A stretch of DNA of 64,000 bases from Orientallactaga sibirica (GCA_036365145.1 JAEOAD010000018.1:11948501-12012500); one strand, 5' to 3'; counted from the first letter of the stretch, positions 47,139-58,342 are shown. The notes: generated by a model not told the origin, from the sequence alone. Numbers and translations: made by a program.

Positions 47139-47334
47139 TTTTTAAATTTATTTATTAGAGACATAGAGGGAGGAAGGGAGAGAGAATGGATACACCAGGG
47201 CCTCTAACCACTACAAACAAATTCCAGACTCGTGTCACCATGTGCATGTGACTTATGTGGAACCTGAAGAATTGAACCTGGGTCCTTAGGCTTCACAGGC
47301 AAGTGCCTTAACTGCTAAGCCATCTATCTGGCCC
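47139..47334 (-). mobile_element. DIP SINE, reverse
   Basis: aaatttatttattagaga at the tail side, 'aattccagactcgtgtcacc', 'gtgacttatgtggaacctga', and head complement 'gctaagccatctatctggcc'. Perfect 12-bp duplication aggaaactatat at 47127-47138 and 47335-47346. Confidence 0.95.
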
Positions 47335-47346
47335 AGGAAACTATAT

Positions 47347-48165
47347 GTAAATCACCATCTTGCAATATTTTTCCTAACACTCCTACTGCTGTGGCATGGG
47401 TGCCTAAAGGATAGGGCCTGGGCATTGAAGGCCTCTCCTTCCTCAGCCAAATTCTTATTCCAAATACAATGGGCAGGTAGGTGAGGCAGTCCAGCTCACA
47501 CAGAGTAAGCCACTGCCTCAGACTTCAGAATGTGAGAAATCTGAGCTCAACAGCTAAGGGACAGAGACAGTATTCCAGTGAAGGCTTTTGTCACACCACT
47601 TCTCACTCCCATTAGTTGGGTCCCTAGGCAGCAGGTCAGGATTCATATCAAGGCCAGTTTTCAACACTATGTTACATGCACACTGCCATTATGTAGAGGC
47701 ATTTTCAGGTATTGCCTTTCCCAGGGACACAACAGTTAACAATCCTTGTAGCCAGTAAACACACTTTACTGACCATCACTTAAATAAAGCAGTCTTCACT
47801 TTATTCACTTTAACAAAATAGAGATATGAGGAAATAGTATGATGAATACCCAAGACCTATTACTCAGCACTAACTATGAAAATGATATATCATTTTACTT
47901 TTCAAAGAAAGTAGAATTATAAACAAAACTATATGTCCTGCATCCCGGTATTACCCACTCTAAATTTCTCCCTTTTCTCCTGTAAACCCCTGTGTCATAA
48001 AAATCATACGGATCTTGCTAGCTCACCTGTAATTTATGTACATACAATTCCATTTATATATACTTAAATTTTGTCTTCAAGATTTTATTTAGACAACAAA
48101 ATATATCACTTTTCTCAGATTTAGACATGACTTTTAAAAATTCAACATTATGTTTGTTTAAATTA
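47347..48165. other. unique non-coding sequence
   Basis: About 0.8 kb; no recognised repeat or gene. Confidence 0.4.
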
Positions 48166-48169
48166 AGTA

Positions 48170-48250
48170 TTTTTTGCACTGCTTGAGGTCAAACCTGGGG
48201 TCTTAGAAATGCTAGGCAAAGATTCCACTGAGTAACTCTTCCAGGCCTCA
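48170..48250 (-). mobile_element. ID/B4-head-like SINE fragment, reverse
   Basis: 'gaggtcaaacctggggtctt', agaaatgctaggcaaag and 'cactgagtaactcttccagg' are the complement of an ID-type head (cctggaagagttactcagtg... cttgcctagcatttc). Confidence 0.65.
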
Positions 48251-49979
48251 ATCTTCTGGAGATCTGTCCATTTTATACATTGGGCCTCTTTCCTTATATA
48301 AGCTACATACAAATGCACAGGATTAACATAGAACATTTTGTTTAGACATGTTGTTACCAATGGTCTCGACTTTCTAACGCTTTCCTTGACAACTGACCAT
48401 GCCCAATAGGACCCTTTGTAGTGTCCCTTTGTGCTTGTGTGTAACAATTTCTCTCAGGTATGTACCTAAAATGGCCTAGGCACAGAGGACATACTTGTCT
48501 ATGTTTGGTTCTTTCCTGAAGAGGACATTAGGTATCTCGTTTATTAAAGATACTCCATGTTAGGAATACACAGGTAGAGATGAAACGAAGTGATGTGTGT
48601 GCAAGTGAGATCAATAGAGAGAGCTACACTGTTACAAAACAGACCCCAGCTCTGCCAAGAGAAGGATGAATATATTCAAGTCCGAAAGGATGCACCACGG
48701 AACAGTAGAACAATAATAATGTAAAGATCTGCCTGCCATTGTCGTAAAGGACAGGGTGTGTGAGGAGCTTCATCAACAAAAGGGGGAGATTTCTGTTGTA
48801 AGAAGGAAAGCACAGGTTCTTCAGGAGCCCTGAGTACCTAGTATCTCCATTCATGTGCAGACCTAACTCTGCACACTTGCCACAGCCTGCTCTTTCTCTG
48901 CCAGCAGGCACTTCCCATCCATGCTGCAGTTTTGTATTTGGACTGCATGGTTAGTATTCAGTGAATAGTAAGAAGTAAAAAATAGATTATTTCCCCAAAG
49001 CTGGAAAATAACAACAACATACAGCAACTTCTAGGTAAATAAACATGAAATTAACTCAGCTTGAACATAGGCAAGGGCACTATTGCTGACAAATCTCATA
49101 TATTTTAATTAAGAAGAAAATACCATCAAAGCTTCTCCATTCTAAATAATCCCCCATATGCATTTCTACAATTAAAATTCTTAGTCCTTTTGTCCCATCT
49201 CACAGGTGAGCCCAGGATCCACCAACAGCAAGATCGTCTTTCAGAATGAGAGGTTCACTCATGTCAATCAAGTAGGAGACGAGAGTCTTAATTATACCAA
49301 TAAATCCACAGCAGCATTTTGCTTCCATCCCAGATTTTCTTCTACCACTGCCCTGTCCCTCTCCACCAAAACCAGGATCCTGGTACTGGGGCTGCCCCCC
49401 GGCATCTTTAACTTAAGCACTGACAGGTTATATGGGATTTTTGCCAGAGTAATTATTTTTCAATTCAACAATAATGAGAAATTACCATGGCAACCACTTG
49501 TCACATGGTACACATACACCCCTTCCAAAGAATGAACCATACTTAAAGCATCTATTCCTTCAAAATGTGTTTTTTTTTAATTAAAATAAATTAAGATAGG
49601 TCAAAGTAGAGAGTGGTATGCAGCGGGGTGAAAGCAGGGAGGTGGCCAGGACATTGACTTGCTTGAGTGTCTTCGAGCTCTGGAGACTGAGATGTTCATA
49701 ACACTGCCCTTCGTACATGTATATACCAGCAACACTGCTGATTTGTAGCTTGCCATCATTTCAGTCTCCTGTTTTAGCATCCCAGAACAACCCCCTGAAG
49801 AAAGAATGGATGTATCCTAAATGATTTGCGTGTCCTAAATGTTTTTGTCTGTCACATCCATACACTGAGGCAGGAGGGTGAAAAGACCACTAAGTCTCTT
49901 AGCTTCTGCCTTTGCATGACTGGAAAGAAGGGCTTGTTATTTGTTTTCTTGGACTAAGAATCATTATCTCTTTAATTTT
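48251..49979. other. SINE-free unique sequence
   Basis: About 1.7 kb. The segment 49080-49540 is complex and repeat-free, containing 'atgtcaatca' (49263-49272, one base off the PBX-MEIS decamer) and an X-box-like palindrome at 49481-49494. The 109-codon plus frame (49206-49535) across it has no recognisable domain. Confidence 0.45.
49481..49494. promoter_or_regulatory. near-consensus RFX X-box
   Basis: attaccatggcaac; the complement, gttgccatggtaat, differs from the palindromic RFX X-box gttgccatggtaac at only the last base. It lies in repeat-free DNA. Occupancy is unknown. Confidence 0.4.
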
Positions 49980-50214
49980 TTAAAAAAATATATTTTTATT
50001 TATTTATTTGCAAGTAGAGAGAGACAGACACAGAGAGAAAGAGAAAGAGAGAGAGAGAGAAAATGGGTGTGCCAGGGCCTCTTGTCAGTGCAAACAAACT
50101 CCAGAGGCATTTGTCATTTTGTGCATATGGCTTTACATGGGAAGTAGAGAATCAAACCTGAGCCATTAGGCTTTGCAAGCAAGTGCCTTAACCACTGAGC
50201 TATCTCTCCAGTCC
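49980..50214 (-). mobile_element. DIP SINE, reverse
   Basis: (TTTA)n, a GA tract (about 50015-50060), 'ggtgtgccagggcctcttgt', 'aactccagaggcatttgtca', and 'gagctatctctccagtcc' as head complement. Confidence 0.9.
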
Positions 50215-50216
50215 TC

Positions 50217-50310
50217 TTTTTCTTTATTTTTGAAACAGTACCTCCCCATGTCATCCAAGCTGGGCAATCCTCCATTTCAGCCTCCCATGTGCTGGGAGTA
50301 TAAGGATGGC
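50217..50310 (-). mobile_element. partial B1 SINE, reverse
   Basis: 'gaaacagtacctccccatgt', catccaagctgggcaatcc, 'ttcagcctcccatgtgctgg' and gagtataagga resemble a diverged reverse B1. It lies between a DIP and a composite SINE, and could instead be part of the latter. Confidence 0.5.
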
Positions 50311-50314
50311 TTGG

Positions 50315-50353
<39 letters not shown>

Positions 50354-50670
50354 CATGTGTCTAGGTATAGATTTGAGGGTGGATTGCTGGCACATGTGTA
50401 ATTATGCACATGGAGGCCATTGAGCAACATCAAGTATCTTGCTCAATTGCTCTCCACATTATTTTTTGAAAATATTAAGTTCACCAAATTGGCTAGACTA
50501 ACTAGCCAGCAAGCCCTAGGGATCCTCCTGTCTCTGCCTCCCCAGCAACAGAATTAAAGAATATTATCAGCACATTGGTCTTCTATGTGAGTACTGGGGA
50601 TCCAAAATCAGGTTGTCAATATTTGTGAAGCAAGCATTTTGTCCAGTGAGCCATCTCCCTGAATCCCTGG
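50311..50670 (-). mobile_element. B4/RSINE1-like composite SINE, reverse, with (TG)18 tail
   Basis: (TG)n at 50316-50352, 'ttggctagactaactagcca', 'gggatcctcctgtctctgcc', 'gtgagtactggggatccaaa' and 'tgtccagtgagccatctccc' give the reverse order of the composite SINE. Confidence 0.75.
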
Positions 50671-50728
50671 ATAAGTTTTTTTGCTAAATTAATTTCTAGT
50701 CACCATTTCTCTTTACCTGGAAATTTTA

Positions 50729-50773
50729 ATTAAATACTTTTATTTATTTATTTGACAGAGAGAGAGAAGGAGA

Positions 50774-50816
<43 letters not shown>

Positions 50817-50963
50817 GGCTTACTAGGACTTCCAGCCACTGCAAACGAACTCCAGATGCATGTGCCACCTTGTGCATCTGGCTAACGTGGGTCCTGGGGA
50901 ATCGAACCTGGGCCCTTTGGCTTTGCAGCAAATGCCATAACTGCTAAGCTATCTCTTCAGCCC
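50729..50963 (-). mobile_element. DIP SINE, reverse
   Basis: (TTTA)n, (GA)n at 50757-50814, 'gaactccagatgcatgtgcc', accttgtgcatctggctaac and 'gctaagctatctcttcagcc'. Target duplication tacctggaaatttta / tacctgggaatttta (50714-50728; 50964-50978). A CTCF-type core is intact at 50859-50875. Confidence 0.95.
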
Positions 50964-51029
50964 TACCTGGGAATTTTATAAGCCACATTTATTCAGAATT
51001 AGCAATATTTAATGACAATAATACTGACT

Positions 51030-51190
51030 TTATGTCAGCTAACATTCTAAACTCTTCCTATATTAAAGCTCCTGAAAGTCTCACAATGACACTATGTAAT
51101 GCTTCCTTACTAACACCATTTTACAGATGAGTAAAAGGAGCTCTAGAAAGTTAAACATTTGCTTGTGGTTATACAAATATAAAGGAAGAG
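51030..51190 (-). mobile_element. MIR, reverse
   Basis: 'cctgaaagtctcacaatgac', 'accattttacagatgagtaa', aaggagctctagaaagttaa and 'catttgcttgtggttataca' follow the reverse MIR order well. Confidence 0.7.
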
Positions 51191-51414
51191 GTCAAATTCA
51201 GGAAGAATAGTTTTTTAATTTAGTACTTAAAAATATCTTCCCTGTGATCCTATTTTATCCAGAACAATATCCCCACAATACATCAGTTATTTGTATGTCC
51301 AATGGATACTAAGTGTGCTGGATGTCTGGAGTATCCCCTCCAGAACATGCAGCACAAACTGGTTTTCCTGTCACACCTATGCAATTCTTATGAAAATATA
51401 GAAATAAAAGTAGT

Positions 51415-51549
51415 GCCCAGCGTGATGGGTATGTCTTTAATCCCAGCACTGGGGAGACAGAGGTAGGAGGATTGCCGTGAGTTTGAGGCCATCTTGAAAC
51501 TACATAGTTAATTCCAGGTCTTCCTGGGCTAGAGCAAGACCCTGTCTTG

Positions 51550-51580
<31 letters not shown>

Positions 51581-51609
51581 CAAAACAAAACAGAAAGAAA
51601 AGAAAAGAA

Positions 51610-51640
<31 letters not shown>

Positions 51641-51657
51641 GGAGAGAGAGAAAGAAA
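51415..51657 (+). mobile_element. B1 SINE with (AAAAC)n-(AAAG)n tail
   Basis: 'gcccagcgtgatgggtatgt', 'ctttaatcccagcactgggg', 'aggattgccgtgagtttgag', 'cttcctgggctagagcaaga', 'ccctgtcttgaaaaaacaaa'. The tail holds AAAAC units (about 51556-51590), then AAAG units. Short duplication aaaagtagt at about 51406 and 51659. Confidence 0.95.
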
Positions 51658-51936
51658 GAAAAGTAGTTAAGTTGGGCCATTTGCTCCTGCCAACTCATAA
51701 TCACTATAGCATGTACTAGACACAGGCAGAAAATGTTAAATCTCTTTTTAAAAAAATATCTTCATAGACTTTAAGGAAAGGCAACTTAATGTCTCATGGA
51801 TTCAATTTTTCTTCTCAAAATTTCAACTATGTTATTGTTTCTTCTTAGCTAAGTTGCATTTATTTATCAGTAAATGCTATCATCTTAGCAGGTAAACTAC
51901 CATGGTATGTTTCCTAAGTAGTCAACTATGTGTCTT

Positions 51937-51981
51937 TTTTTTCTTTTCTTTTTTTTTTTTTTTTTGTTTTGTTTTTTGTTT

Positions 51982-52019
<38 letters not shown>

Positions 52020-52243
52020 GAAGAGGAAGACAGATAGAGATGGGTGCACCAGCAGCCTCTCAGCTGCTGCGAACAAAATCCGGATGCGTGCACCCCCTTG
52101 TGGTCAAGTGTGGCATTGAGCCCTTGCGTCACTTTGCATCTGGCTAAACGTGGGACCTGGAGATTGGAACTGCTGGAGACTGGAACCAGCGTTCTTTAGA
52201 CTTAGGAGGCAGGTGCCTTAACCACTAAGCCATCTCTCCAGCC
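51937..52243 (-). mobile_element. DIP SINE, reverse, long form
   Basis: A long T-rich tail with TTTTG units, (GA)n at about 51985-52013, 'gatgggtgcaccagcagcct', 'cacccccttgtggtcaagtg', a duplicated 'ggagattggaactgctggag'-type segment and 'aagccatctctccagccc'. Perfect 14-bp duplication caactatgtgtctt at 51923-51936 and 52244-52257. About 300 bp, longer than the other copies. Confidence 0.95.
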
Positions 52244-52257
52244 CAACTATGTGTCTT

Positions 52258-53659
52258 GATAGAGTTTCTCAGGTTCACCCCCAATTTATGGCTTCCCCTG
52301 GAGGAAGTGCTCATGACATTTTATTTCCCAGAGCAAGGGAGAAGGAGGTAGAACCACAGAAAGACAGGACTTGCCATCTGTCATTTATTTCTCTTCAGCA
52401 AAAGATTTATCAGTGTCTTTTCCTCTTCAGACACCTAGGAAACTCATGTATTTCCAGCTCCCTCTAATTCACTAATTCACTAATTCCAAACATCCCAAAG
52501 ACACACATGATATAGGATCATCTAAAAATCATGACTAAAATCTCTATATGTTGACCACCCAAAATTGAGCCCTTTGCTACCAAGTTTACCATAAATGGAA
52601 GGGAAGAATAATTTTTATTTTCTAGATTCTGGTCATCTTTGTATGATCTCCATTCACATATTGACATTGTGACATGGGGCAGGTGGTTATTTATATTTAT
52701 CACATATTTTTTTCTATTCCTCACAGTATTCCTTTTGGTCACTACTTTCATTTTTGGAATTTCAGTGGAGAAACTGTAGTGCTCAGGAAATTAAGAAAGG
52801 TACCCAATGTCCAAGGCCAAGTAAATGGCAACATTGGGACTTTCTAGGTAGTTTCTGTGTAATTAAATTTCTTATTTTATATTTAATCATGGAAATATGC
52901 AATTTAATATACCAAAAATCGTATACAGGGGACCATATGCAAAACCACCTTGGAAATAACATAAAGAGGCATCACTTCAGAGGCATAGGTCTCCTTGGTG
53001 ACAATTCGTGGTAGGAAACACATACTTAGATTACATCACACCCAGAAGTGTGACAGGTCCTGAGAGGCTGGGCCATGTGATGAGGCAGAAGCTATTACGT
53101 CTTGAGAAAAACCTACCATAAAATCATAGGCATTGATTTTCTGCTCAAACATAAACACAAGAAGGGAAGATAACATTTCTGGAAAACTTTGCAAAATTTT
53201 ATTTTCCTGACACACCCAATTGTACTGGAATACTTGATCTAAGGATCTCCACTAAAAACTGGAGGCATGGGTCAGGACTGGGGCTTCAGGAAACCATTAG
53301 AAAAGAAAACCCGGGTTTTTTCCCTCTTCTTGATTGGGGAAAATGAAAACTGAGCTTTTGTTCACAAAAATAAATTGAAGAAACCCAACCCCAATGTAGC
53401 TTGATGCAGCTCCACTGTTTCCTTTCTCTTCTGTTTGCATGCCTGCTCACCAGAACACCAAAGTCTTTGTCACAGCTCCCATCTTCTCCCCAGCACAGAA
53501 GAACTGCAGTTCCCACTGCCCCCCAGACCCAGCCACTGCTTAACCAAAGATGAGTCTCAGGCTGGACACCGGCAAAATCAACGCCTCTCATGGGGACTCC
53601 ACCTTAACCTGACCTGCCCATTCTGGCCGCTCAGCCTTCTGATTACTTAGGCCAAAAGT
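52258..53659. other. unique non-coding sequence
   Basis: About 1.4 kb with no recognised transposon. The portion 53400-53640 is somewhat GC-richer. Short frames on both strands there overlap and show no domain. Confidence 0.4.
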
Positions 53660-53674
53660 TTGTGGTGAAATTTT

Positions 53675-53836
53675 AAAATGTTTTTATTTATTGATGAGAG
53701 AGTATGTGTGAGTATGGCACACCAGGGCTTCCTAACACTGCAAATAAATCCCAGGTACATGGGCCACCCTGTGCATCTGGCACTTTATGTGGGTATTGGG
53801 GAATCGTCAGCTTTGCCTGAGCCATGTCTCTAGCCC
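53675..53836 (-). mobile_element. DIP SINE, reverse
   Basis: 'tgtttttatttattgatgag', 'atggcacaccagggcttcct', 'caggtacatgggccaccctg' and 'gagccatgtctctagccc'. Duplication ttgtggtgaaatttt / ttgtggtgaatttt (53660-53674; 53837-53850). Confidence 0.95.
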
Positions 53837-53850
53837 TTGTGGTGAATTTT

Positions 53851-54735
53851 CATGTCTCTCTTTTCCTAACCTCACATCTCCATTCTGTTAGCAGATCCTG
53901 TGAGTCTGTGAGTTTCCCTCCCTCAACCGATCCTTGGAAATCCATCTGTACCTCTTTCCCATCTCTACCACTCTCTCTCCAAGCTCCAGTAGCTCCCACC
54001 TAGAGAAAGTGGTCGTTTCCTATTTCACTCCTTTACTTAGATCTCTGAGCCCCTGAGACCTGTGCTTGGCACCGAAGCCTGGATGGTCTTTTGATATCTC
54101 CATCAGGCTGCTCCCCTCCCTTCAGAGACTCCTCACGGCTTCCGTGTCGCTCATTGCCTTGAGCACACTACACTGTAGAGCTGAAACTGTGTCTTGCACT
54201 GGATCTCATTGGCTTTCATTCTCAACGTGGACACGGAGTTAGGCTCTTGCCATAGGGAACTTGAGTTCCAGGCCATACTCTGCCTCTGTTTTGGACTAAC
54301 TATCATTTTGCCACCCAGTGGGTGCCTTAGTGTGATTCTTCTCTGTTTTTCATTCAAGTTTCAGCTTCCCTGTCATGTCAGATCCTCCAGTGAACAGAAG
54401 CCACCTTGCTACATTAGCTTTCCCCCAGGGAAGCGCTGACTTCCTTTTGTTTGTCATTTATTCTTCTCCCCCAGAAAACTGTTTGTGAGAGCCTACTTAT
54501 GCTTACTCCAATGAGTGCTTACTAAATGATGGCCTGGATAAGAGATTATACCAAAAAAGGTGTAAACAAACAAAAAATAAGGAAAGATAGATATCTTAGA
54601 CTCCTTTAAAACTTTCACAGGGCAGTCATTCCCAGACCCAGGCCTGGCACAGCCCAGGGAATAGCAACTAAATAATAGAGTGCTGGGAACTTACTAGACT
54701 CTTTATTCCTTTTAATTTTTAAAATAAATACATGC
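53851..54735. other. unique non-coding sequence
   Basis: No recognised young transposon. Pyrimidine-rich at 53920-54010. Some isolated CpGs at 54130-54250, far below island density. Confidence 0.4.
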
Positions 54736-54739
54736 CACA

Positions 54740-55804
54740 AATTAAAAGCATTAAAAATATTCATGCCCTTTGACTCAGTAATTCTCTTTCTGGGAATTCA
54801 TCCAAAGGACATAATCCAAAAATATGTAAATGCTTTATACACAAAATTATTCACCATGGGAGAACTCATAATAGGGGAAAAAACCCACACACACAAAAAA
54901 AAAAAAAAAAAAACCAGGAACAATGTATTTATCCTATGATAGAGGAATGAGTCAATAAGGTACATGACCACCAGGAAGAAACAGAAATATTTTTAAAATA
55001 ATGTTTACACATGACTTGAAATCACACAAAAGCTTTTGTACATTGTAATGTAAAGTAAAGAAGATGGGCCAGAAAACCAGAACATTAGAACAGAATAAGG
55101 AACAGTGAAAGGGGGCACATGGCGAGTGAGGACCCAATACGGAAGCCATGGTTAGGTGGGGGTATAGGATGAATTATTTGATAAAGCAGTGGTGGGTTGA
55201 CTGGCTTTATACATAAAAAGATAAAGTATATCTCAAGTAATTAAAATATGAGTTCTGGTGAATTAAACATATTAATTCAGAAAACTATAATTTTCAAAAT
55301 AGTAGAAGAAAAGAGGATGTTTGTCTTCCTGATCTCAAAACAAGGAGGACATTGTGTAAACACACCAAGAGGACAAATCGTATGACAAATAAATGGTCCC
55401 TGAATACGTCAACATGGGACAGTTCAGATGACAAGTCATGTATACAATGTTGCAGAATAAGTGACTAGCTGGGAAAGGACTAGTAACCAGCATATACAAT
55501 GAACTGTTACAAAACAAAAATGAATGTACTATAAACAAGCAAAAGAAGTGAATGTACCATTCCTAGAAAATGAATAAAAATATTGAATAAAGCTATGAAA
55601 AGTCAAGCTATTTCACTTGCAAATTAAAAAAAAAAGAATATTAAATAAACCATTGCAGAGCTGGAGACATGGATCAATGGTTAAAAGAGCTTCTTGCAAA
55701 GTCTGACACTTGGGCTTCTATTCCCTAGTACCCACGTAAAGCCAGACGTACAATGTGGCACAAGTGTCTGGAGTTTGTTTACAATGGGAGGAGACCCTGG
55801 ATAT

Positions 55805-55854
<50 letters not shown>

Positions 55855-55990
55855 TTCTCACTCTTTTTCTAACCCTGAAATAAATAAAATATTTAAAAGG
55901 AAAGAAAATCATTGCATAAACATGCCAGTGTCAATTTAAAAAAATAATAATCTACATATTTGTAGAAAAGTGAGGAAACAAGGGTTTGAC
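54740..55990 (+). mobile_element. old L1 ORF2-3'UTR fragments, interrupted by a DIP SINE
   Basis: Two stretches of L1-like text. 54750-55070 has 'ttctgggaattcatccaaag', 'aattattcaccatgggagaa' and 'gaggaatgagtcaataaggt', the late ORF2 region. 55470-55990 has 'ggactagtaaccagcatata' (55477-55496) and aatgaactgttacaaaac, which in L1 lies upstream of the first stretch, so the two pieces are separate or rearranged. All frames are broken. Confidence 0.65.
55658..55909 (+). mobile_element. DIP SINE (B2 superfamily)
   Basis: Head 'gagctggagacatggatcaa', 'agtacccacgtaaagccaga', 'ctggagtttgtttacaatgg', (CT)n at 55808-55853, aaataaataaaata tail. Short duplication ccattgca / tcattgca. Confidence 0.85.
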
Positions 55991-56106
55991 CGACTCTCAT
56001 CAGTGTCTTAAAGACCTCTACTCTCCTCACCATTGTCTTGGGAAAACCTGAAACCTGATACATATTTTCTCTTTGAGCTTTCTATCTTGTAGTCACACTG
56101 TTTTTG

Positions 56107-57760
56107 TGTTATGGTTTGAAAATGAAATGACCCCAAACTTGTGTGTGAATACAAGGTCCTCAAATGTTTTGAGAGGTTATGGAACCTTTGGGACTTGGGT
56201 CTTAGCTGACTGTTACAGGCAAATAGAAACAGGATTTTGAGGGTTAAATGGACTTTTGATTCTGGGCCAGCTTTCTACTTCCTAATCCACCAAGATGTGT
56301 TGCAGTTCTTGACTTCCTGGTGTACCAGAATGTGGTCCAGTCCTCTGCTTCCTGATCTATGAGGATGTGGTCCAGCCCTCTGCTTCCTGATCCATGAGGA
56401 TGTGGTCCAGCCCTCTGCTTCTTGATCTATGAGGAGGTGGTCCAATTCTCTGCTTACTGATCTATGAGGATGTGGTCCAGCCCTCTGCTTCCTGATCCAT
56501 GAGGATGTGGTCCAGCCCTCTGCTTACTGATCTATGAGGATGTGGTCCAGCCCTCTGCTTCCTGATCCATGAGGATGTGGTCCAGGTCTCTGCTTACTGA
56601 TCTATGAGGATGTGGTCCAGCCCTCTGCTTCCTGATCCATGAGGATGTGGTCCAGCCCTCTGCTTACTGATCTATGAGGATGTGGTCCAGGTCTCTGCTT
56701 ACTGATATATGAGGATGTGGTCCAGCCCTCTGCTTCCTGACCTATGAGGATGTGGTCCAGCCCTCTGCTTCCTGACCTATGAGGCTGTGGTCCAGCCCTC
56801 TGCTTCCTGATCTATGAGGATGTAGTCCACTTTTCTGCTTCCTGATCATGAGGAATGTGGTCCATCTCTCTGCTTCCTGATCTATGAGGATGTAGTCCAG
56901 CTCTCTGCTTCCTGATCTATGAGGAGGTGGTCCAGTTTTCTGCTTCCTGATCCATGAGGATGTGGTCCAGCCCTCTGTTTCCTGATCCATGAGGATGTGG
57001 TCCAGCCCTCTGCTTCCTGATCTATGAGGATGTGGTCCAGGTCTCTGCTTACTGATATATGAGGATGTGGTCCAGCCCTCTGTTTCCTGATCCATGAGGA
57101 TGTGGTCCAGCCCTCTGCTTCCTGATCTATGAGGATGTGGTCCAGGTCTCTGCTTACTGATATATGAGGATGTGGTCCAGCCCTCTGTTTCCTGATCCAT
57201 GAGGATGTGGTCCAGCCCTCTGCTTCCTGATCTATGAGGATGTGGTCCAGCCCTCTGCTTCCTGATCTATGAGGATGTGGTCCAGCCCTCTGCTTCCTGA
57301 TCTTTGGTGTGTGGTCCAGCCCTCTGCTTCCTGATCCTTGAGGATGTGGTCCAGCCCTCTGCTTCGTGATCTTTGGTGTGTGGTCCAGCCCTCTGCTTCC
57401 TGATCTTTGGTGTGTGGTCCAGCCCTCTGCTTCCTGATCTACATGTATGTGGTCCAGAGCTCTACTCCTTTATCAATCAGGTTATCGTCAATATCTCTGC
57501 TTTCTGAAATATCAGGATTTTGCAGGTTATGCACACTTTGCTTCCTAAACTATCAGGATTTTGAGGTTTTGTTTGCTTTCTGACTACCAGGACCTGAACA
57601 AGCTGTGTTACAAGCTGTCATGGCCAGCTGACTGACCAAGCTCTCTGGCCACCATGCACTCACTATCATAATGACCTGCTTCCTTCAACTGTGAGCCAAA
57701 AGAAATCCTTTTCCCTTAAGTTGTTCCTATCAGGTATTTTATGATGAGATAAGGAGCACA
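56107..57760 (+). mobile_element. MaLR/ORR1-type LTR expanded by an internal minisatellite
   Basis: The left end 'tgttatggtttgaaaatgaa' and 'tggaacctttgggacttggg' match the start of rodent MaLR LTRs. The right end 'caactgtgagccaaaagaaa', then tccttttcccttaagttg and 'tcctatcaggtattttatga', matches their 3' end. A normal LTR of this kind is roughly 350-400 bp; here the middle has grown to give about 1.65 kb in total. No internal viral genes are present. Confidence 0.7.
56286..57507. repeat. 35-bp minisatellite, about 34 units, with 70- and 105-bp higher-order structure
   Basis: Unit starts step by 35 bp: 56286, 56321, 56356, 56391, 56426, 56461 and so on to 57266, followed by a few 34/35-bp units to about 57472 and one degenerate unit to 57507. 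Each unit reads approximately tctatgaggatgtggtcc + agccctctgcttcctga. Between 56461 and 56700 the units alternate as 70-bp dimers (tctat.../tccat..., with cttcctga or cttactga ends). From about 56951 to 57230 they form 105-bp trimers. The first unit, 56286-56320, is diverged and looks like the founder inside the LTR. Confidence 0.95.
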
Positions 57761-58109
57761 CCATATATCTTTCCACTCTTTCTTAACCTTTATTTGATCA
57801 GTTTTCAAGGCTACCACATAATCTTCCCTACATCCCAAAACCTCTCAGGCCTCCCGCTCTGTAGAAGTCTCTATTATCTGAGCTATGAGACTTTATTCTT
57901 CAATATTTTAAATAACAACAAATCCCACGATGACCACTTCTGCGGTATTTCATTTTTATTCTTGTATTTATTTATTATTTTTACATCTATTTATTATGTT
58001 TTCATGTCTTTGCAATTAAGCTCTAAACTCCATGTGCAGAGACTTTAATCTTCATTTGGTGGTTCTTTATATTTCCACTGCCTGCCTGTAATGAGGAAGT
58101 GGTACATTG

Positions 58110-58260
58110 TATGTTACTTAGTTCAAGATTTGCATAACCTTATCAGTCAATAATTTTTAATGTCCTTACTTTACAGGTGAAAAATAATAAAGTTCAGAAA
58201 AGATTACATAACCTTCTTGGTGTCATGCAGCCAATACATGAAGGAATTAGTGCTTAAACT
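58110..58260 (-). mobile_element. MIR-like fragment, reverse
   Basis: 'tgtccttactttacaggtga', aaaataataaagttcagaaa and 'cttcttggtgtcatgcagcc' follow reverse MIR order. Confidence 0.55.
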
Positions 58261-58293
58261 TGCATAAGCTGGCTCCAAAACTTGTCCCTTTTA

Positions 58294-58342
58294 ACCAGAG
58301 AGATAGAGAGAGAGGAAGAGAGGGAGAGAGAGATAGAGAGAA
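58294..58342. repeat. GA-rich microsatellite
   Basis: agagagatagagagagagga-type imperfect GA run. Confidence 0.85.

Noticed and set aside
51309..51704. 131-codon minus frame
   Set aside because: It covers a B1 SINE and its AAAAC/AAAG tail; composition artefact.
53400..54480. Possible CpG-rich promoter or exon region
   Set aside because: It is slightly GC-richer, but CpGs are sparse and frames on both strands are short and overlapping.
56742..57200. 152-codon minus-strand open frame, longest in the window
   Set aside because: It is a translation of the 35-bp minisatellite. Three units make 105 bp, so a 35-residue repeat stays open in one frame. It has no recognisable domain and lies inside an LTR.
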